Below are positions 1-9,838 of a stretch of 64,000 nt of DNA, in pieces. Position numbers and translations under genes: made by a program. The notes beneath the pieces are model-generated. The model was not told where the DNA came from and ran no database searches. It worked only from the letters and a program-made list of their open reading frames with translations. How positions within the stretch are numbered: the first letter of the stretch is position 1; each line of letters opens with the position of its first letter. The stretch spans positions 1-64,000 of the forward strand of contig JAHDFX010000004.1 of assembly GCA_020627965.1 (NCBI GenBank), read 5' to 3'. Source of the stretch: Saprospiraceae bacterium. GTDB taxonomy: Bacteria > Bacteroidota > Bacteroidia > Chitinophagales > Saprospiraceae.

Positions 1-135
1 AGGAGCATTCTTTTTGTGTTTTACTAGACAGATATTATCTACCTCCTTCACTTTTTCAGTGATTTGGGTTTCGATTGTTGTATCGAATGTTTTTTTTATT
101 TTTTGCCAGATTGGTCTATTTACTTTTTCTGCCAT
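1..135 (-). CDS. Start of an unknown small protein, cut by the window edge; candidate immunity gene
   Basis: An ATG at 135 on the minus strand opens a frame of 45 codons that reaches the window edge without a stop. The visible protein begins MAEKVNRPIWQKIKKTFD and is rich in Lys, Glu and Thr, with no recognisable domain or signal peptide. It overlaps the last 16 bases of the toxin-like gene (stop at 120), so the two are probably translated together. In type VI secretion loci the gene behind the effector usually encodes its immunity protein. That position is the only reason for the immunity suggestion. Confidence 0.55.
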   Translation of the reverse strand, partial: MAEKVNRPIWQKIKKTFDTTIETQITEKVKEVDNICLVKHKKNAP

Positions 136-3100
136 GCTTTTCCTGATTTTAAGTTTTTAAGAGTATCTATTTTTATATTTCCCTGATAACTACTATTAAC
201 TTCAATAGGCTGACTGTTATAAATTGTCTGCGAATTACTATAAATACCAGAGAAAGCACCCAAATATCTAACTGTATTGTCATATTCTACGGGGTAATAT
301 TTATCTGCATCTATATGAAGCCTACATATAAATAAAATACAACTCTCTGTATTTTTTGAAAGGTTATCAGGTAAAGTAAAAGAAATAACGATTGCTGGAG
401 ATGTTTGGGAAGTTCCCTCAGTCAAACTAATTTTCACCTTAGCAGAGACATCACTAGGTAAGCTTCTATTAATGCCATTTTCGTAGAAAAATATATTATA
501 TGATAATTGATCTTCACTGCGTAAAAACTGCCTGAAACTAATTTCAATCTTGAAATTAGATACATATCCTTCTTTTATTTTTGTACTTTTACCAAGTCCA
601 TATTGAGGAATGGAAGGAGTATATTTCTTATCACCATCGGATATCCCCAGAAATCTAATATTACTACACACAAGCATATCGGTTAATTCTGCTCCTGCTA
701 GTTTAAAGTTATTCCATCTATAGTACTCCTTTTTCACCATTGTGCGCCTGAACTTGTAAAAACGTCTGTTATAAAGATAAGTTTTTTCTCCTTTTGAGTT
801 AAATTCTTCCCAATTGCTAAAAGCAAAATTTTTAAAATATGTTTCCAGCGGATTGTCTTTTAAATAATAAGCCATGAATACCGCAATGAGACCTATACCT
901 GCTCCTATCCAGCCGACGGGACCTGCCCAGGCAGCAGTTGCAAATATGGTAGCTGCTGTCGCGGCACTAAATCCCGCTGCTGCGACACCCCATGCTGCTG
1001 CTGCATCATGGTCTCTTGATTGGCTACTTTCAAAAGCATTCCAACTACACGTGATTACGGTAATACCGAGGCCTGCTATATTGGCCCTTGCTGCGTATTT
1101 CCCAATAATGGTTTGCGGGCTACCACTTTTCAAACTATTAGTTAGACTAAGGATTGCAGATGATAATTCTGCGGCAACACCACCTAAATTAACCCCCGTT
1201 TTCCAAGTCGGATCATTATAAAAAACTTTATAAGCAACAGAAATATTAAACACCTGCAAAATAGCCACCACTCCCCTAAATGGCGCATTATCAAGAAGCG
1301 CCTTTGCTTTTTTACCATATGGTTTGACTTCCTGATTGTCGAGTTTAGTAACTTTTGTGGAATGAATAGTTTTTATTTCGTTTGTCACTATCGGAATATT
1401 AAAAAGATGTTTTCCCCGAATGGAGCTTTTAAGTTTAATTGCTGGGGATTTGGCTTTATTCCAGCGTAAAACATCTCCCTTGCCTTTATATTTCCCTTCT
1501 TTTACTTTGGTTTTATCAACTTCCATATTGTTTTTAGCCAGTATATCTTCGACTTCGGAGTATCTGACCTCAAAAACTTCCTCCCCATATACTTTAAGCT
1601 GCTTCAACCTTTTAAGTAAAAGATCAAAATTCCCCTTTACCTTTACATGTTTAAATTCTGATACAGTTTCGGTTATTAAGATGTCTTTAATGGCTATTTT
1701 AGAATAGGCTTCCAATGATGCTACTATAAATCCAGCAAGTTTATTGGAAAGATCAACGATTTCTGCTATGCCAAATAAGGTTTCATCAATGTCTAATTCT
1801 TTGTTTAATACCACAAAAAAGGGATTATAAGTTGTTTCACAGATGGTATCTTTAATCAGAGCATCCCATTTTTTATTTTCCTGATAATCTTTATTTAGGT
1901 CGAATGAGCGATCTATATCATGTGGATTAATGGCAAGCAAACGTAAAGGCTGCATAGCACAATATTTTCCATCTAATAAGTTGGCAGGAGTGTCCTCTGC
2001 GTGGTGAGCGTAGCTGTTTTGATATATATCACTTTGAATTAGTGTGCCTAAGTCATCTTGTATGGCATAAATTTTTTGCCGTTGCTGTTTTCTTTCTTTT
2101 ACACCCAGTATATTCAGTAATTTTTCTTTATCAATACCCGCTCTTTTTTCTTCACTACAATAATCTTTAATCATATCATCACTATTGTAAACCAACTTGT
2201 AAGTGGTCATAGCAAGATGTACCATAGCACCCATTTGTGCTTCATCATCAGTGATTTCCCAAGAGGCGGGCTCACCGGTCATTCTCTCATATACAGCGTC
2301 AGGATCTCTTCCTGTTTGAATAGCTTCTACATTCGCCCGATGTTTTGTTATTTCGTCAGATAAGACTTTGGAAATATCAAACATAGCCCCAATAACATCA
2401 TCCAGCACCACAAACATATCCTCCAAAAGATTATCCTTATTGGGTGAGTCTTCTTCATTTGCCTGAATATGATTTAGTTTCTGTTCAAACCAAACTTCCT
2501 GTGGCTTTTCATTTGCTGTATAACCGGCAGTAATCTCATTATAAGGATATATATTTTCATAAGCACTTTCCATTCCTTTTTCAAAGCCTGAGCAAACGGC
2601 CTTTGTCATATACTTAGCCCTTTTATCGGCGTCTGCCAACATACTTTGGTGATATTTGACCGACCATTGCACAGAAGAATAGGCAATTGAGAGGACTTTG
2701 CCCTGTTTGAATATTTTTTCCCTTTCTTTGCTTCCTGTCTTGGTACGAATGTCTTTATATATGCCTTTATGCTTATTCTTTGCCCAATAGATAGGAGCTA
2801 ATAGCCCCATTTCATCTATTTCAAATTCATACCACAGGTCTGCTTTATTTTCATCGAAAATATACAAATAACCAGCCCGTAGCGATCTGTTGCCTATGAT
2901 AAACTGGTCGAAATGGATACCTCTCAGGTTATCTATATATTGTACGCCCGCATTGGGGTTGGCTACAAAGTTGATACTTTCTTCTTTTTTATAAAATAAA
3001 CCACGTCTGAGAAAGTGCAGTCGAATCCCAGCTTTCTTAACAATTAATTTCGGGCTTGGATATTTAGATACTGCTCCGCCACCCTCACAGGTGAACTGAT

Positions 3101-3164
3101 AAGTGGCAACTACATCGCTAAATTCTCTTGATTGATTTTCTTCCAATACGAAGTCCTCTTTCAT
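120..3164 (-). CDS. Putative T6SS effector, VasX-like pore-forming toxin family
   Basis: A protein of 1014 residues and the likely cargo of the VgrG/PAAR spike encoded just upstream. Residues of about 30-170 resemble the N-terminal region of VasX-type T6SS toxins, including the signature RSLRAGYLYIFDE followed by a Trp/Tyr-rich stretch. A long soluble, helix-rich middle follows. Residues of about 625-770 hold several hydrophobic segments with an Ala/Gly-rich hairpin (WGVAAAGFSAATAATIF, then GPVGWIGAGIGLIAVFMAYY), as in colicin-like membrane-inserting toxins. The chosen ATG at 3164 overlaps the PAAR stop as ATGA; a longer frame from 3218 would run inside the PAAR gene and adds a basic, unconserved-looking tail. 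The VasX assignment is motif-based. A structural or carrier role is possible. Confidence 0.6.
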   Translation of the reverse strand: MKEDFVLEENQSREFSDVVATYQFTCEGGGAVSKYPSPKLIVKKAGIRLHFLRRGLFYKKEESINFVANPNAGVQYIDNLRGIHFDQFIIGNRSLRAGYLYIFDENKADLWYEFEIDEMGLLAPIYWAKNKHKGIYKDIRTKTGSKEREKIFKQGKVLSIAYSSVQWSVKYHQSMLADADKRAKYMTKAVCSGFEKGMESAYENIYPYNEITAGYTANEKPQEVWFEQKLNHIQANEEDSPNKDNLLEDMFVVLDDVIGAMFDISKVLSDEITKHRANVEAIQTGRDPDAVYERMTGEPASWEITDDEAQMGAMVHLAMTTYKLVYNSDDMIKDYCSEEKRAGIDKEKLLNILGVKERKQQRQKIYAIQDDLGTLIQSDIYQNSYAHHAEDTPANLLDGKYCAMQPLRLLAINPHDIDRSFDLNKDYQENKKWDALIKDTICETTYNPFFVVLNKELDIDETLFGIAEIVDLSNKLAGFIVASLEAYSKIAIKDILITETVSEFKHVKVKGNFDLLLKRLKQLKVYGEEVFEVRYSEVEDILAKNNMEVDKTKVKEGKYKGKGDVLRWNKAKSPAIKLKSSIRGKHLFNIPIVTNEIKTIHSTKVTKLDNQEVKPYGKKAKALLDNAPFRGVVAILQVFNISVAYKVFYNDPTWKTGVNLGGVAAELSSAILSLTNSLKSGSPQTIIGKYAARANIAGLGITVITCSWNAFESSQSRDHDAAAAWGVAAAGFSAATAATIFATAAWAGPVGWIGAGIGLIAVFMAYYLKDNPLETYFKNFAFSNWEEFNSKGEKTYLYNRRFYKFRRTMVKKEYYRWNNFKLAGAELTDMLVCSNIRFLGISDGDKKYTPSIPQYGLGKSTKIKEGYVSNFKIEISFRQFLRSEDQLSYNIFFYENGINRSLPSDVSAKVKISLTEGTSQTSPAIVISFTLPDNLSKNTESCILFICRLHIDADKYYPVEYDNTVRYLGAFSGIYSNSQTIYNSQPIEVNSSYQGNIKIDTLKNLKSGKAWQKK

Positions 3165-3904
3165 GCTAATTGATTTTCTGTTGATGGATTTTCTTCTGGG
3201 TCTTTTACTTCCCAGCAAACTTCTACCTCTTTGCCTTTTACGGTTCCTGTTAAGGTGATGATGGGAGCATCTACTTGCTTTTTGCCATCTTCCAACAGGT
3301 CTGGCGGAGTTTTTAACTTGAAGGTAATTGTAGCACCATCTCCAATATGAGCTACAGAGGCTTTTAGCAACACCCGTTTAATAACGTATTCCCTCCTGAT
3401 AATGCTTTGCTGCTTTATCCATCGTAGGTTATAAATTTCGGGCTGTACTTCTTCGTCTCCTTCTGGTGTATTCTGCTCTTTGAGCTTTTCCTGATTGACT
3501 TGGGCTTCCTTAAGGGAATGACCGGCTAAAGAAGCCATGATTTTATTCATTACCGTGATCTTTGGAAAAGGGATTTTATTGGGGGGCATAATTGCAGAAG
3601 GCGTGGGTGTGGCAGTACTTATGGTCACATTGGCTTCACCTGTTGTAATGATTCCGCCATGTGCAGTCATATCGCCTATACAGGCAACTGGTACACCATT
3701 AAAAAGCACACTCGTAGTTCCCTGAACGATCATATCGGGTGGCCCGGCACACAGACATATATCGCCCATGATGGCAGCGGGTTTGTTATTGATTAAAATA
3801 TTGGTCGCTCCTGGCCCTGTAAGAGGGCCGCCGACGTGTGGCACCATGCCATTACACATGGGGCAAAGGTGCATACTTCCTATGGTAGCTATTGGTCCGG
3901 GCAT
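3161..3904 (-). CDS. PAAR-domain spike-tip protein of the type VI secretion system
   Basis: A protein of 247 residues. Residues 1-100 form a PAAR domain: MPGPIATIGSMHLCPMC, GGPLTGPGATNILINNKPAA, CAGPPDMIVQGTTSVLFNG and CIGDMTAHGGIITTG, with the Cys/His residues that hold the metal at the spike tip. PAAR proteins sharpen the VgrG trimer and can carry effectors. The last 145 residues are a Lys/Glu-rich extension with no recognised fold, probably a beta-rich adaptor (phrases such as GDGATITFKLKTPPDLLEDG). Its ATG overlaps the VgrG stop (TAATG), and its own stop overlaps the effector ATG, so the three genes form one tightly coupled unit. Confidence 0.88.
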   Translation of the reverse strand: MPGPIATIGSMHLCPMCNGMVPHVGGPLTGPGATNILINNKPAAIMGDICLCAGPPDMIVQGTTSVLFNGVPVACIGDMTAHGGIITTGEANVTISTATPTPSAIMPPNKIPFPKITVMNKIMASLAGHSLKEAQVNQEKLKEQNTPEGDEEVQPEIYNLRWIKQQSIIRREYVIKRVLLKASVAHIGDGATITFKLKTPPDLLEDGKKQVDAPIITLTGTVKGKEVEVCWEVKDPEENPSTENQLA

Positions 3905-5730
3905 TATAATACATCAATTTTGCCGCTAGCTCCCTGAACTACAGCGATTTTTCCTTCTACTTTCGTTTGTCCTCCCTTTAATTTCGCTTCAATTGTTCCT
4001 TCTGAAGAAACATTTTTCCCTTTGGTACTGACATCCTCTGTAGCTTCTATATCGATTTTACCATTGCTTGACAGGCTGGTGTTTTTTGCCGATCTAAGTG
4101 CTATATCGTCTTTTGATAATATGCTGGTTTCACCTTCCGAAGCTGTACAAATAGTTTTTTTAGCTTCTATATCAATGTTTTCCTCGGCTGTAATTCGGAT
4201 ATTTTTCGCAGCTATATCAATATTTTCAGTGGCATTAATAGTCAATGATTTTGCCTGCGTGTCGAAGATGATAATACTACCTTCATTGTCGAATAATTTT
4301 ATCTTTTCATTGCCTTCGGTATCATCAAATAGAACCGTATGCCCGCTTCTGGTTTTGATGGCTTTTAGGTTATTATCTTTATTGAAATATTCGGGTGGAG
4401 TTTTACCATGATACATTGCGCCTTGTATATAAGGGCGGTCTGGATTGCCTTGCTCAAAACCGACGTATACTTCATCACCTATTTCCGGGACAAAATAAGT
4501 TCCCCGATTGTCTCCTGCATAATGGGTAAGTTGGCGTATCCAAGGTGTCATTTCTTCTCTAGTCTGCCATTTGAATTGTACTCTGACTCTCCCGAGCCCT
4601 GCCGGGTCATCATTGGCTTTGACAAGGGCTATCTGCGATTCTGCTTCGGGTTTAAAGACGTTTGTATTCACAGGTGGGGCAGTTATACTTAGGGGAATGG
4701 CTTCAAATGTATTGTAATAATCTTTATTGGCAGTCATAGTGTGTGTAATGGCAGTGACCCTGAAATTCCCAATATGAACGGAAATTTTTCTGCCTTCTTT
4801 ATGATTGATTGCCTTTACCTGAATTTTGGAACCTACCGTGATGCCGGAATGTGTACTGTGTCCTTTAAAGAATGTTGTATCACTAAGCATGGATGCTTTT
4901 CTCGATTCTGCCATATGTTTTAGCAATGGGATATCAGGGGCATCCTGCCAGGTAGGATTAATAGGGTAGCCTGGGAAAATTTTGTCGGAGATATCCAGTG
5001 CTTTTTTACCATAATTATCTAACCAGCCTGGCTTGAAGTTTTTAGAAGCAGTTTCCAGTATGCTGTTTTCTTCGTAATTATAAGACTGATATTTAAATTT
5101 GGATGGACGCAACTGGACACCATAATCAAAAGAACTCAGGTCTTTTCCCAGCGTTAATTCCAGGCTTTTCGGATTGGGCAATTTGCCAAAAATAATGGAT
5201 TGCCCATCATAATAAAACCATTCGCCATAAGTAGCAGCTATACGATGGATAAACTGAAAATTGGTTTCTTTATAGCGGACGATATAAGGGATTTTAGATG
5301 TATAGTGCGGTTGTATCTGTGGCTGGATTAGATTAGTAGCATATTGATTAAGTATATCATGAAGAATGTCTTTAATGTTTTGATTTTCATAAGACTGAAC
5401 ACCTATGCCATCTTCCATAAGATAGGTAAGACTATAACCGCTAAATACAATAAGATTGTCGCCGGTATAAGTACGATCAATTTTTACTTTGGTTATAATA
5501 CCTTTAAAATGAAGCTGACCTCCGGCTCGCTCTAAGTAAATTTCGGCAATTCGTCCGATAAGCTCTATGGAATTATCAATAGACACACTATAAGCACTAC
5601 CTTCCATTTTTTCAGAAGATACAGCTATTTCAAAACGATGATGCCAGTCGGAGCTTTGTTGTATGTGTACATAATAGGGACTAATCCCGTGACCACCAAT
5701 AATGGTGCTTACTGATTTTACTGTCGCCAT
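3904..5730 (-). CDS. vgrG: Type VI secretion system spike protein VgrG
   Basis: A protein of 608 residues. The first 350 or so are the gp27-like hub that sits on the Hcp tube. Residues of about 365-445 are the gp5-like OB fold, with the typical stretch GRVRVQFKW, TPWIRQLTHYAG, GTYFVPEIGDEVYVGFEQG and PYIQGAMYHG. The C-terminal 150 residues carry short repeats such as NIDIAAKNIRITAEENIDIE, which fit the needle-like beta-prism. The length is normal for the family. No enzymatic extension is fused, so toxicity must come from the genes downstream. No hcp, sheath or baseplate gene lies in the window, so this is a satellite spike/effector cassette or the edge of a larger cluster. Confidence 0.93.
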   Translation of the reverse strand: MATVKSVSTIIGGHGISPYYVHIQQSSDWHHRFEIAVSSEKMEGSAYSVSIDNSIELIGRIAEIYLERAGGQLHFKGIITKVKIDRTYTGDNLIVFSGYSLTYLMEDGIGVQSYENQNIKDILHDILNQYATNLIQPQIQPHYTSKIPYIVRYKETNFQFIHRIAATYGEWFYYDGQSIIFGKLPNPKSLELTLGKDLSSFDYGVQLRPSKFKYQSYNYEENSILETASKNFKPGWLDNYGKKALDISDKIFPGYPINPTWQDAPDIPLLKHMAESRKASMLSDTTFFKGHSTHSGITVGSKIQVKAINHKEGRKISVHIGNFRVTAITHTMTANKDYYNTFEAIPLSITAPPVNTNVFKPEAESQIALVKANDDPAGLGRVRVQFKWQTREEMTPWIRQLTHYAGDNRGTYFVPEIGDEVYVGFEQGNPDRPYIQGAMYHGKTPPEYFNKDNNLKAIKTRSGHTVLFDDTEGNEKIKLFDNEGSIIIFDTQAKSLTINATENIDIAAKNIRITAEENIDIEAKKTICTASEGETSILSKDDIALRSAKNTSLSSNGKIDIEATEDVSTKGKNVSSEGTIEAKLKGGQTKVEGKIAVVQGASGKIDVL

Positions 5731-5868
5731 ATGGCTGGATAATTTATGAGTATAAACGGGCAGTTTAGATTTATCTAATTGCCTGAATACTCTAATTAAC
5801 GGGCGGTTGTTAGAATAGAGTTACAACATAACTAAAACAAAGTCCCTATTTTTTTAGCAATGTCATTA

Positions 5869-5876
5869 CAAATATA
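5869..5876 (-). promoter_or_regulatory. Candidate -7 element upstream of vgrG
   Basis: TATATTTG on the minus strand matches the Bacteroidota -7 consensus TAnnTTTG. No TTTG was seen at the usual -33 distance, and the implied leader to the vgrG ATG is about 130 bases, so the call is tentative. The rest of 5731-5931 shows no gene. Confidence 0.3.
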
Positions 5877-5931
5877 CTATAATATTCTTTTTGTATTGAA
5901 AATGTTAACAGTTTTTTGAAATCATTAATTC

Positions 5932-8523
5932 CTAAAACTTCCCACCAACCATCAAATAGAAACTCCGACCATCAGAAGGAATAATCCCGGGACCAGGATA
6001 GCCCGTAGCCCGGCGGGTAAAATAAGCCGTATTCAAAAGATTGTTAACCCCCGTTTCCACACGTAGCCATTTCCATTGGTAAGACAATGCTACATCCATC
6101 ACATGATAAGCCGGGATTTCGCCGATGACACCACTGCGAATATCACCAGACTGCGGAATAGGGGAATTTTGTACATCAGTATATTGCTGACTAAGGTAGG
6201 TGAACTGAGTAGAAGCCAGGAAATTCTTATAACCGGCTTTTATACCTGTTTTCATATTGACAAAAGGAATAAACTCAACCTGCTTACCGACGACATTGTT
6301 TTCCTCCGAACGGATATACTGTGCATGTGTGAAAGCGGTATTAATAAACCAATTAAGCTTAACTTGCGGATTATCGGGATAAGTAAGTTGAGCAATATTG
6401 ATGTCTGCAAAAGCTTCTAGCCCAACTATATTGGCAGAGCCAATATTTTTACGAACCCGATTGGCACGATCATCCAAAATAATACCTATTCTATCCTTAT
6501 ACAGAATATTGAAAATACCTGTATCATAGGATAAAAACTTTTTCCACCGTCCACGCAAACCAATATCAGCCGTTAGCCCCTTTTCATCAGAAATATTTTC
6601 ATCAATAATAAAGGTCGGATTGACTACCCGAATATCGCTGAAAGTAACGGAGCGATAATTTTGAGAGACATTACCATACAGTTCTAAACCAGTTTTAGGC
6701 TTATAACTTATGCCAGCACCAAACAGTGCAAAAGTACGTGGCAGATCGCGATTGTCTGTAAAAGTATTATTTGCAATGGGGTTGCCGGCAATATCAAAAA
6801 CGACCTGATTATAAGCGCCTTCACTGGCTGTTTTTATATGTTCTAAACGGAAGCCCGGCGTGATGGTCAATTTATCCGACAGGTAGAAAATATGTTCTCC
6901 AAAGAAGGCTATATTCTTGTTTGGGAATTTGAAATCCGACTGATTGGCATAGTCTGGAAATTCATTATTATACAAAGCAAAATCTGCATCTGTGCCAGTC
7001 GAACCTGCTCCCTGAATAGAAGTATTACTGGCATTATAATACTTGGTGCCCAATAATAAAACGGTCTCTTTGTCTCTTATTTTGTAACGTGTCAAAAAGC
7101 GGGCTTCCGCCCCCCAATTCTGGAAAGTTCCTTTGATGAGATCACGAGGCAATATATAAGAACCATCAGGATTTTGCTCGTCGAGTGAGGTGACTGGGTT
7201 TTCATTTAAATTAATGGGATTACCACGATAACCGACGCTATTTCTACCAGCATTCAAGGCAAATAAACTGATGCAGGCTTCCGAACGACTATTGAATTTA
7301 TGCTTCAATTGAGCATTATATAACTGCCAGTTGACTTCAAACCAATTCCGACTGCGGGTACTCTGACGTGGATTTTCATTGAATTGTTCGTCGGTAAGTC
7401 CACCAGCTTGTTTTGCCAGATAATCGAAATAAGTAGACTCTATGGATAGCTTAGTTTTTTCACTGAAAGCATATTGCCCAAAGGCGTAAAAATTATGCGA
7501 ATTAAAATTGGAATTATCCCGATAACCATTGCCGCGTTTGTATTGATAATAAGTGAAATAACTAAATTTATTCAGCGTACCACCAATCGAATTGAACGTA
7601 TTGAAAAGCCCATAAGAACCAATAGATTGACGGGTTTTTATGGCTATTTTTTTATCTCTAGGCGGCTGATGAAATTTAAAATTAATCAGCCCGCCAAATT
7701 GGGTTCCATATTGCAAAGAAGCTGCCCCCCGTACCACTTGTATCTCACTCAATGCTTCAGCCGGAGGCGTATAATAACTTTCAGGATAGCCCAATACATC
7801 CGCACTAATATCGTAGCCATTCTGACGAGTGTTAAAATTCGCAGTTCGATTAGGGTCAAGTCCTCGCCCTCCTATACCTAATTGCAAACCACCATTATTC
7901 CCTTCATAGATGTTGAGTCCGACTATCTGATTATATATTTGACGACTATTGTTCGTTGCCAGATTACCTTGTACCTGGTCGAGTAGCACGACTTCCGTTT
8001 TTTTACCAGCATAGATAGAAGTTCCTTCTACAGCTCTCAGTTTGCGCAAAGCAAATAACTCTTCCTGTTTTGCCTTAATAACGACTTCGGATAATTCGGC
8101 TTCCAGTCTGCTTATTTTAAATTGTTGTCCGATATCAGAATCAATATAAATTTGTTGTGGTGTGGTTTCGTATTCGTAAGAGAATATGGCAATATCGTAG
8201 TTACCTGTTTTGAGATTTTCAAAAATGAATTTTCCATTGACATCTGTCTGGGTGTCTTTTCCTGTGGTGAGATTATAGACTTCGGCGTTTGATATGGGCT
8301 TATTCGTTTCTGTATCAAGAGCTATACCTGTTAGCTTATGTTGGCTATAAATCTTAGGTGAAACACACATCAGACAAATAACAAGAGTCAGTAAACGTAG
8401 GCCATTACCCCAACCATCGACGTTTTTTGTCGCGTTTAAAATTTGGGATGACTTATGTGTAGACTGAATTAAACGATATTTATTTAAATGGCAAAATCCA
8501 GTCTTTATGTCGGAATGATTCAT
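5932..8523 (-). CDS. TonB-dependent outer-membrane receptor, probably for iron/siderophore
   Basis: A protein of 863 residues. A hydrophobic signal segment (about residues 42-60, ending YSQ) precedes a CarboxypepD_reg-like beta-sandwich (residues of about 62-145, KLTGIALDTETNKPISNAEVY). A plug domain follows (LDQVQGNLATNNSRQIYNQ, then EIQVVRGAASLQYGTQFGG), then a 22-strand-type barrel ending in GGKF. The start lies inside the end of the HTTM gene (44-base overlap). It leaves an unusually long pre-signal region, and no better start was seen. Last gene of the DUF4856-imelysin-HTTM-TonB operon. The plug wording and the imelysin partner suggest ferric-complex import (FecA-like), but the substrate cannot be read from sequence. 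Confidence 0.9.
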   Translation of the reverse strand: MNHSDIKTGFCHLNKYRLIQSTHKSSQILNATKNVDGWGNGLRLLTLVICLMCVSPKIYSQHKLTGIALDTETNKPISNAEVYNLTTGKDTQTDVNGKFIFENLKTGNYDIAIFSYEYETTPQQIYIDSDIGQQFKISRLEAELSEVVIKAKQEELFALRKLRAVEGTSIYAGKKTEVVLLDQVQGNLATNNSRQIYNQIVGLNIYEGNNGGLQLGIGGRGLDPNRTANFNTRQNGYDISADVLGYPESYYTPPAEALSEIQVVRGAASLQYGTQFGGLINFKFHQPPRDKKIAIKTRQSIGSYGLFNTFNSIGGTLNKFSYFTYYQYKRGNGYRDNSNFNSHNFYAFGQYAFSEKTKLSIESTYFDYLAKQAGGLTDEQFNENPRQSTRSRNWFEVNWQLYNAQLKHKFNSRSEACISLFALNAGRNSVGYRGNPINLNENPVTSLDEQNPDGSYILPRDLIKGTFQNWGAEARFLTRYKIRDKETVLLLGTKYYNASNTSIQGAGSTGTDADFALYNNEFPDYANQSDFKFPNKNIAFFGEHIFYLSDKLTITPGFRLEHIKTASEGAYNQVVFDIAGNPIANNTFTDNRDLPRTFALFGAGISYKPKTGLELYGNVSQNYRSVTFSDIRVVNPTFIIDENISDEKGLTADIGLRGRWKKFLSYDTGIFNILYKDRIGIILDDRANRVRKNIGSANIVGLEAFADINIAQLTYPDNPQVKLNWFINTAFTHAQYIRSEENNVVGKQVEFIPFVNMKTGIKAGYKNFLASTQFTYLSQQYTDVQNSPIPQSGDIRSGVIGEIPAYHVMDVALSYQWKWLRVETGVNNLLNTAYFTRRATGYPGPGIIPSDGRSFYLMVGGKF

Positions 8524-9832
8524 GTTTAGTCATTAAATCTACTTCAGGATTGATAAAAGGGCGGCTAACCCTTCCATTTAGGGCGACATAGCTATCCACA
8601 AAAACCTGTACATTTTGATGTCCGTGGCTTTCAAAAGTCTTTCCCAGATAATGTGCGTATTCCAGTATCAAATCCGGCTGAGTCGCCATTTGTTTTTCCT
8701 GAAAAGACGTTAAAAAATCCCGATTACGCACGTAAAAACGTTTTCCTGTTTTCCCATCCACTATTTTGAAATTCGCTGAGCCAGCTTTCTCCATCAACAT
8801 AACCCGCCAGGAAAAACGATAGCCTTCTTCTGTCCAGAATAAATGCCCCGGATACAGTAAAAACCTTAAAGGTAGTAACAATTGTACGATAAAAAAGATA
8901 GCAATAAGCCCCAGTTTTAGTTTATAATTCAAGGAGCGTTCAGAAAGTTGCAAAGGGCTTTTTTGCTCAGTTTGTAGCGATGCCAGAGGGGCAGCAATAA
9001 TTTTCAATAATCGTTCATGAAAACCAGCATCAAAAAAAATCAGAGTCGCCACGATCATGACATAAGGAAACATCCCAATAGGAAATAAAATACGTGTCAA
9101 TAGATGAAAGATAACGACCATTATAAAGGCTGGAATACGGGTTTTTCGATATAAAAGAAAGAAAACAATCGTCAGATCGTAGACTGCCCCGCCCCAACTA
9201 AACAGGTAGTGTACCCATTCCTGTTGCATTAGATTACCCAATATGGGAAGACTATATTTAGAAGGCAGCCAAATTTTCAACGGCATAGCATTTAGCATCC
9301 AATCGGCATTTAGTTTAGCCAGACCAGCATAGATATACACAATGGCTAACAGTAATTTAAGCGCATCAATATTCCAGCGAGGAATAAAGCGGACAGTCTC
9401 TTCTTGGTTTCTTTTACTATCAATAGAATAATAACAGCCAGCTGGCAAAAAAATAAGTAGAAAGCTAAGAATAGAAATAAAATAATAATGATTCAGGTAA
9501 GTCGTTTTGTCCATCAATTCGATATAAGTGAAGGTCAGGAAAAACATAATAATAGCCCAGCGATATTTGAAGCCTACAGCCACAGAAAGCGCCGCCAGTC
9601 CACAAATAATAAAAAGCACATAAGTAAAATGCCCCGGTACCAGCACCCACTCAAAACCATAATATTTAAAGTGAAATTCAGGATTAATATAAAGTTTTTC
9701 GATCCAGCCATGATACCAAAATCGTATCATGCTAATAAACATCAACAAACCAAATAACAGACGAAAGGCTGCCAATGGGGCAGCCTCCGTTTCTTTATTT
9801 AAATATTTTGTTATTTGACTGGTCATGCTCAT
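8480..9832 (-). CDS. HTTM / vitamin K-dependent gamma-carboxylase-like membrane protein
   Basis: A protein of 450 residues. The first 280 or so form at least six membrane helices of the HTTM family, which includes animal gamma-glutamyl carboxylase. The stretch AGLAKLNADWMLNAMPLKIW corresponds to the animal-enzyme region AGxKKLDADW, and the Lys aligned with the proposed catalytic base is present. The C-terminal 130 residues are soluble (FSWRVMLMEKAGSANFKIVD). Bacterial members commonly sit beside imelysin and TonB receptor genes, as here, and their reaction is unproven. Gap to the imelysin gene is 6 bases; it overlaps the TonB gene by 44 bases. Membrane topology and family are secure, but carboxylase activity is inference. 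Confidence 0.85.
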   Translation of the reverse strand: MSMTSQITKYLNKETEAAPLAAFRLLFGLLMFISMIRFWYHGWIEKLYINPEFHFKYYGFEWVLVPGHFTYVLFIICGLAALSVAVGFKYRWAIIMFFLTFTYIELMDKTTYLNHYYFISILSFLLIFLPAGCYYSIDSKRNQEETVRFIPRWNIDALKLLLAIVYIYAGLAKLNADWMLNAMPLKIWLPSKYSLPILGNLMQQEWVHYLFSWGGAVYDLTIVFFLLYRKTRIPAFIMVVIFHLLTRILFPIGMFPYVMIVATLIFFDAGFHERLLKIIAAPLASLQTEQKSPLQLSERSLNYKLKLGLIAIFFIVQLLLPLRFLLYPGHLFWTEEGYRFSWRVMLMEKAGSANFKIVDGKTGKRFYVRNRDFLTSFQEKQMATQPDLILEYAHYLGKTFESHGHQNVQVFVDSYVALNGRVSRPFINPEVDLMTKHESFRHKDWILPFK

Positions 9833-9838
9833 AAAATA

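Noticed and set aside
874..1221. Plus-strand Ala-rich frame of 115 codons
   Set aside because: It is the antisense of the Ala/Gly-rich membrane region of the toxin-like gene; the protein shows no family likeness.
3165..3218. Longer N-terminus for the toxin-like gene
   Set aside because: It lies wholly within the PAAR gene, and the ATGA overlap gives a better start.
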